NCBI GenBank assembly: GCA_034096865.1
Contig: JAWQFJ010005951.1
Coordinates: 77,501 to 87,500 of the forward strand
Reading direction: 5' to 3'
Origin: Theodoxus fluviatilis
Taxonomy: Eukaryota > Mollusca > Gastropoda > Cycloneritida > Neritidae
Length of the DNA stretch: 10,000 nt
Shown in pieces: positions 6,316 through 10,000 of this stretch. Below the pieces are notes generated by a model. The model was not told the origin of the DNA, did no database searches, and was given only the letters and a program-made list of their open reading frames with translations. Each line of letters begins with the position of its first letter. Within the stretch, counting starts at the first letter, position 1. The position numbers and the translations under genes were made by a program.

Positions 6316-6796
6316 CACTCTCTTTCCATCTGTCTCGTCTGTAGTCATTCTCTTTCCATCTGTCTCGTCTATAGTCACTCTCTTTCTATGTCTTGCCCAT
6401 AGTCACTCTCTTTCTATGTCTTGCCAATAGTCACTCTCTTTCTATCTGTCTTGTCAATAGTCACTCTCTGTCTATCTGTCTTGTCCATAGTCAATCTCTT
6501 TCCGCTTGTCTTGTCCACAGTCACTCTTTCCATCTGTCTTGTACATAGTCACTCTATTTTTATCTGCCTTCCCATAGTTACTCTTTGTCCATCTACCTTG
6601 TATGTAGTCACTTTCTCTCCATCTGCCTTGTATATTGTCACTCTCTTTCCATCTGCCTTGTCCATCGTTACTCTATTTCTATCTGTCTTGTCCAGTATCA
6701 CTCTCTGTCCATCTGTCTTGTCCGTAGTCACTTTCTTTCCATCTGCTTTGTCTATAATTACTCTCTTTTAATCAGAATCGATCATAGCCACTCTCT

Positions 6797-7320
6797 ATTC
6801 ATTCATTTTGTCAACAGTCACTCTCTTTCCATATGTCTCGTCTATTGTTAAATTGTCCATATATGTTATCCATAGTCACTCTCTTTCCATATGTCTTGCC
6901 CATAGCCACTCTCTTTCTGTCTGCCTTGTCCGTAGTCACTCTCCTTCCATCTGTCTTGTCCACAGTAACTTTCTTTCCCTCTGTCTTGCCCATAGTCACT
7001 CTCTTTCCGCTTGTATTGCCCATAGTAACTCTCTGTCCATCTGCCGTGTCCATAGTCACTCTCTGTCCATCCGCCTTGTAAGTAGTCACTCTCCCTCCAT
7101 CTCTCTTGTCCGTAGTTGATATCTTTCTATCTGTCTTTGTCCATAGTCAATTCTGTCCATCTGTTTTTCCCGTAGTCACTTTCTTTTCATCTGTCTTGCC
7201 CATAGTCACTCTCTTTCTGTCTTGCTCATAGTCACTCTATATTCATTCATTTTGTCAACAGTGACTCTCTTCCCATATGTCTCGTCTATTGTCATTTTGT
7301 CCATCCAATCTATCCATAGT
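6797..7320. repeat. Second higher-order duplication inside the satellite
   Basis: ATTCATTCATTTTGTCAACA at 6797 recurs at 7241, offset 444 bp, followed in both by a variant CATATGTCTCGTCTATTGT run. The offset is not a multiple of 30, so the intervening units include shorter or longer ones. Confidence 0.75.
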
Positions 7321-8332
7321 CACTCTCCTTCCATCTGGCTTGCCCATATTCACTCTCTTTCTGTCTGCCTTGTCCATAGTCAGTCTCCTTCCATTTGTCT
7401 TGTGCACAGTCACTCTCTTTCAATCTGTCTTGCCCATAGTCACTCTTTCCATCTGTCTTGTCCATAGTCACTCTCTTTCTGTCTGTTTTGTCCAAAATCA
7501 CTCTCTGTCCATCTGCCTTGTCCGTAGTCACTCTCTTTTCATCTGCCTTGTCCATAGACACTCTCTGTTTGTCTGTCTTGTCCATAGTCACTTTCTTTCC
7601 CACTGTCTTTTTCATAGTCATTCGCTTTCCATCTGTCTTGTCCACGGTAACTATCCTTCCATCTGTCTTTTCCATAGTCACTCTCTTTCTGTATGTCTTT
7701 TCGATAGTCCCTTTCTTTCTATCTGCGTTGTCCATAGTCACTTTCTTCCTATTTGCCTTGTCTATAGTCACTCTCTTTCCATATGCCCTGTCCATAGTCA
7801 CTCTCTTTCTATGTGCCTTGTCCATAGCCACTCTCCCTTTATCCGTCTTGCCGATAATCACTCTCTTTCTATCTGTTTTGTCCATAGTCACTCTCTTTCC
7901 ATCTGTCTTGCCCAAAGTCACTCTCTTTCTATCTGTCTTGTCCATAGTCACTCTCCTTCCATCTGACTTGTCCATAGTCACTGTCTTTCTATCTGTCTTG
8001 TTCATATTCACTCTCTTACCGCTTGTCTCGTCCAGAGTCACTCTTTTTCTACCTGCTTTGTCCATAGTCACTCTTCTTCCATCTGTCTTGCTCATAGTCA
8101 CGCTCTTTTCATCTGTATTGACCATAACAACTCTCTTTCCATATGTCTTGTCCATAGTCACTCTCTTTCCATATATATTGTCCTTAGTCACTCTCTTTCT
8201 ATCTGACTTTCCAAAGTCACAATCATTCTATCTGCTTTGTCCATAGTCACCCTCTTTCCGCTTGTCGTGTCAACTCTCTTTCCGTCTGTCTTGTCCATAG
8301 TAACTCTCTTTCTATTTTTCTTGCCCATAGTC

Positions 8333-8725
8333 ACTCTCTTTCCATCCATCTCGTCCATAGTCACTCTCTTTCTATTTGTCGTCCATAGTCCCTCTCTATC
8401 TGTCTTGTCCATTGTCACTCTCTTTTCATCTGCTTTGTCCATGGTCACTGTCTTTCTATTATGCCTTGTCCAAAGTCACCCTTTTTATATCTGCTTTGTC
8501 CATAGCCACTCTCTTTCTATCTGCCTTGACCATAGTCACTCTCTTTCCATCTGTCTCGGCCATAGTCACTCTTTTTCCATCTGTCTTGGCCATATTCACT
8601 ATCTTTCTATCTGTCTTGGTTATAGTTACTCTCTTTCTATCTGTCTTGCCCATAGTCACTCTCTTTCCATCCATCCTGTTCATAGTCACTCTCTTTCTAT
8701 CAGTCGTCCATAGTCACTCTCTATC
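8333..8725. repeat. Third higher-order duplication inside the satellite
   Basis: A truncated unit with GTCGTCCATAGTC occurs at 8378 and again at 8703. Preceding CCATCCATC units also match at the same 325-bp offset, which indicates a block duplication. Confidence 0.6.
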
Positions 8726-8790
8726 TATCTGTCTGGTCCACAGTCACTCTCTTTCTATATGTATTGTCTATTGTCACTCTTTTTCTATCT

Positions 8791-8920
8791 GCTTAGTCCA
8801 TTGTTACTCTCTTTCTATCTGCCTTGTCCATTGTTACTCTCTTTCTATCTGCCTTGTCCATTGTTACTCTCTTTCCATCTGCCTTGTCCATTGTTACTCT
8901 CTTTCTATCTGCTTAGTCCA
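8791..8920. repeat. Homogenised sub-array of the satellite
   Basis: Four successive units carry the variant CCATTGTTACTCTC and are nearly identical. The rare GCTTAGTCCA start recurs at 8791 and 8911, exactly four units apart. This fits a recent local expansion. Confidence 0.6.
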
Positions 8921-9043
8921 TTGTCACTCTCCATCTGCCTTGTCCATTGTTACTCTCTTTCTATCTGCCTTGCCCATACTCCTTCTCTTCCATCTGCCTT
9001 GACCAGTGTCACTTTCTTTCCATTTGTCTTGTCCATAGTCACA

Positions 9044-9330
9044 GTTATGTTCAATTTCTTTTCCGCCATAAAATTACCAAAATAAAATGTGTAATATCAC
9101 AATTCTTTAAGAGTTGAATGAGAAGAAGATTTGTTAAGTATCTCTTGTTTGACAAGAATAATCCTAATCGACACTTTCTTTAATGTTTGTGGCGTCACAT
9201 CACCATATGTATAAATATCGTCCAACATACACTGCGAGAGGGATTTCTGTTAGTGTGGTCCTCCGGCCATTTTTAAACGCGACACCACCTGGTGTACCAA
9301 ACAGCGTGAGCTTCACTGTCAGTTTGTCCA
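9044..9330. other. Non-repetitive island between two satellites
   Basis: AT-rich then mixed sequence without a recognised gene. A TATAAATA string lies at about 9210. The partly palindromic ACACCACCTGGTGT lies at about 9281-9294. It appears free of the flanking tandem repeats and could serve as unique primer or probe space. Confidence 0.5.
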
Positions 9331-10000
9331 GAGTGAGTGAGTGGAGTGAGTGAGTGGAGTGAGTGAGTGGAGTGAGTGAGTGAGTGAGTGAGTGGAGTGA
9401 GTGAGTGGAGTGAGTGAGTGGAGTGAGTGAGTGAGTGAGTGAGTGAGTGAGAGTGAGTGAGTGAGTGGAGTGAGTGAGTGGAGTGAGTGAGTGAGTGTGA
9501 GTGAGTGAGTGAGTGAGTGAGTGAGTGGAGTGAGTGAGTGGAGTGAGTGAGTGGAGTGAGTGAGTGGAGTGAGTGAGTGGAGTGAGTGAGTGGAGTGAGT
9601 GAGTGGAGTGAGTGAGTGGAGTGAGTGAGTGTGAGTGAGTGGAGTGAGTGAGTGGAGTGAGTGAGTGGAGTGAGTGAGTGGAGTGAGTGAGTGGAGTGAG
9701 TGAGTGGAGTGAGTGAGTGGAGTGAGTGAGTGAGTGGAGTGAGTGGAGTGAGTGAGTGGAGTGAGTGAGTGGAGTGAGTGAGTGGAGTGAGTGAGTGGAG
9801 TGAGTGAGTGGAGTGAGTGAGTGGAGTGAGTGAGTGGAGTGAGTGAGTGGAGTGAGTTAGTGGAGTGAGTGGAGTGAACGAGTGGAGTGAATGAGTGGAG
9901 TGAGTGAGTGGAGTAAGTGAGTGAGTGGAGTGAGTGAGTGGAGTGAGTGAGTGGAGTGGGTGAGTGGAGTGAGTGAGTGGAGTGCGTGAGTGAGTGCGTG
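9331..10000 (+). repeat. AGTG/GAGTG array, mainly 13-bp units, open at the window end
   Basis: The array is built from AGTG steps with an extra G inserted, usually giving the 13-bp unit GAGTGAGTGAGTG. Some units are 9 bp, or longer where AGTG steps are added (9375-9390, 9430-9450). The plus strand is almost free of C until a few substitutions near 9877 and after 9980. Frames through it are repeat artefacts. The right boundary lies beyond the window. Confidence 0.95.

Larger units (their letters stand above)
5769..9043. repeat. 30-bp pyrimidine-rich satellite, about 109 units
   Basis: The unit on the plus strand is close to CTTGTCCATAG, then TCACTCTCTTT, then CCATCTGT. Many consecutive units are exactly 30 bp: 7310-8191 keeps the register throughout. 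Variation is mainly transitions (CCA/CTA, TGTC/TGCC, GTCC/GCCC). Because 30 is a multiple of three and the consensus has stops in only two of six frames, four frames stay open. The minus strand reads a decapeptide like MDKTDGKRVT and the plus strand reads LSIVTLFPSV or LVHSHSLSIC. The common variants change residues in the minus frame (T/A, G/R, D/G), so there is no sign of protein-level constraint. I treat it as noncoding satellite DNA. Confidence 0.9.

Noticed and set aside
7310..8191. 293-codon minus-strand frame of MDKTDGKRVT-like repeats as a gene
   Set aside because: The 30-bp unit makes four of six frames open automatically. Common variants change amino acids, overlapping plus-strand frames are equally long, and there is no non-repeat coding flank.
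5769..9043. CRISPR array
   Set aside because: Units are contiguous 30-bp repeats without spacers, and the surroundings are eukaryotic.
9281..9294. CTCF-like or E-box site ACACCACCTGGTGT
   Set aside because: Single weak, partly palindromic match with no supporting context.
9331..10000. Telomere-like repeat
   Set aside because: The unit is AGTG/GAGTG and unrelated to TTAGGG-type telomeric repeats.

Overview
This window looks like repeat-dominated nuclear DNA of a metazoan, probably an invertebrate and most likely a mollusc. That placement is an inference from the repeat style: CA/TC microsatellites, tRNA-derived repeats, a LINE fragment, and THAP and SWIM/YqaJ-like gene relics. I see no intact protein-coding gene, no rRNA, no functional tRNA, no CRISPR array and no bacterial or phage operon. 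Most long open frames are consequences of tandem repeats.

Left third (1-4030): a nested inverted-repeat structure. Outer arms at 364-836 and 2890-3348 are reverse complements with few differences. Inner arms at 1512-1866 and 2288-2638 are reverse complements as well. The left side carries degenerate coding relics: a THAP zinc-finger start on the + strand, and a SWIM zinc-finger fragment of the YqaJ/SWIM kind, with frameshifts, on the - strand. They meet tail-to-tail near 1122/1123. A tRNA-derived SINE-like repeat fills the centre (2014-2287). A second copy lies at 3753-4030, and the first bases of a third, inverted copy lie at 1-21. The C-terminal end of a non-LTR retrotransposon ORF (- strand, 3384-3752) lies just outside the right outer arm.

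Middle (4030-5770): a compact hairpin with seven AGCGCT hexamers spaced exactly 10 bp (4071-4172), about 500 bp of mostly unassigned DNA, a 12-bp TG/CG minisatellite (4682-5027), a TC-rich microsatellite (5099-5342) and about 425 bp of unassigned sequence.

Right half (5769-10000): a 30-bp pyrimidine-rich satellite of about 109 units with higher-order duplications (5769-9043), a short non-repetitive island (9044-9330), then a G/A/T-only array of AGTG and GAGTG steps that runs off the window (9331-10000).

The items most worth a second look are the palindromic composite with its opposed THAP and SWIM relics, the AGCGCT hairpin, the T-arm-duplicated SINE, and the strand-asymmetric satellite block. 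None amounts to demonstrated evidence of a new functional system.
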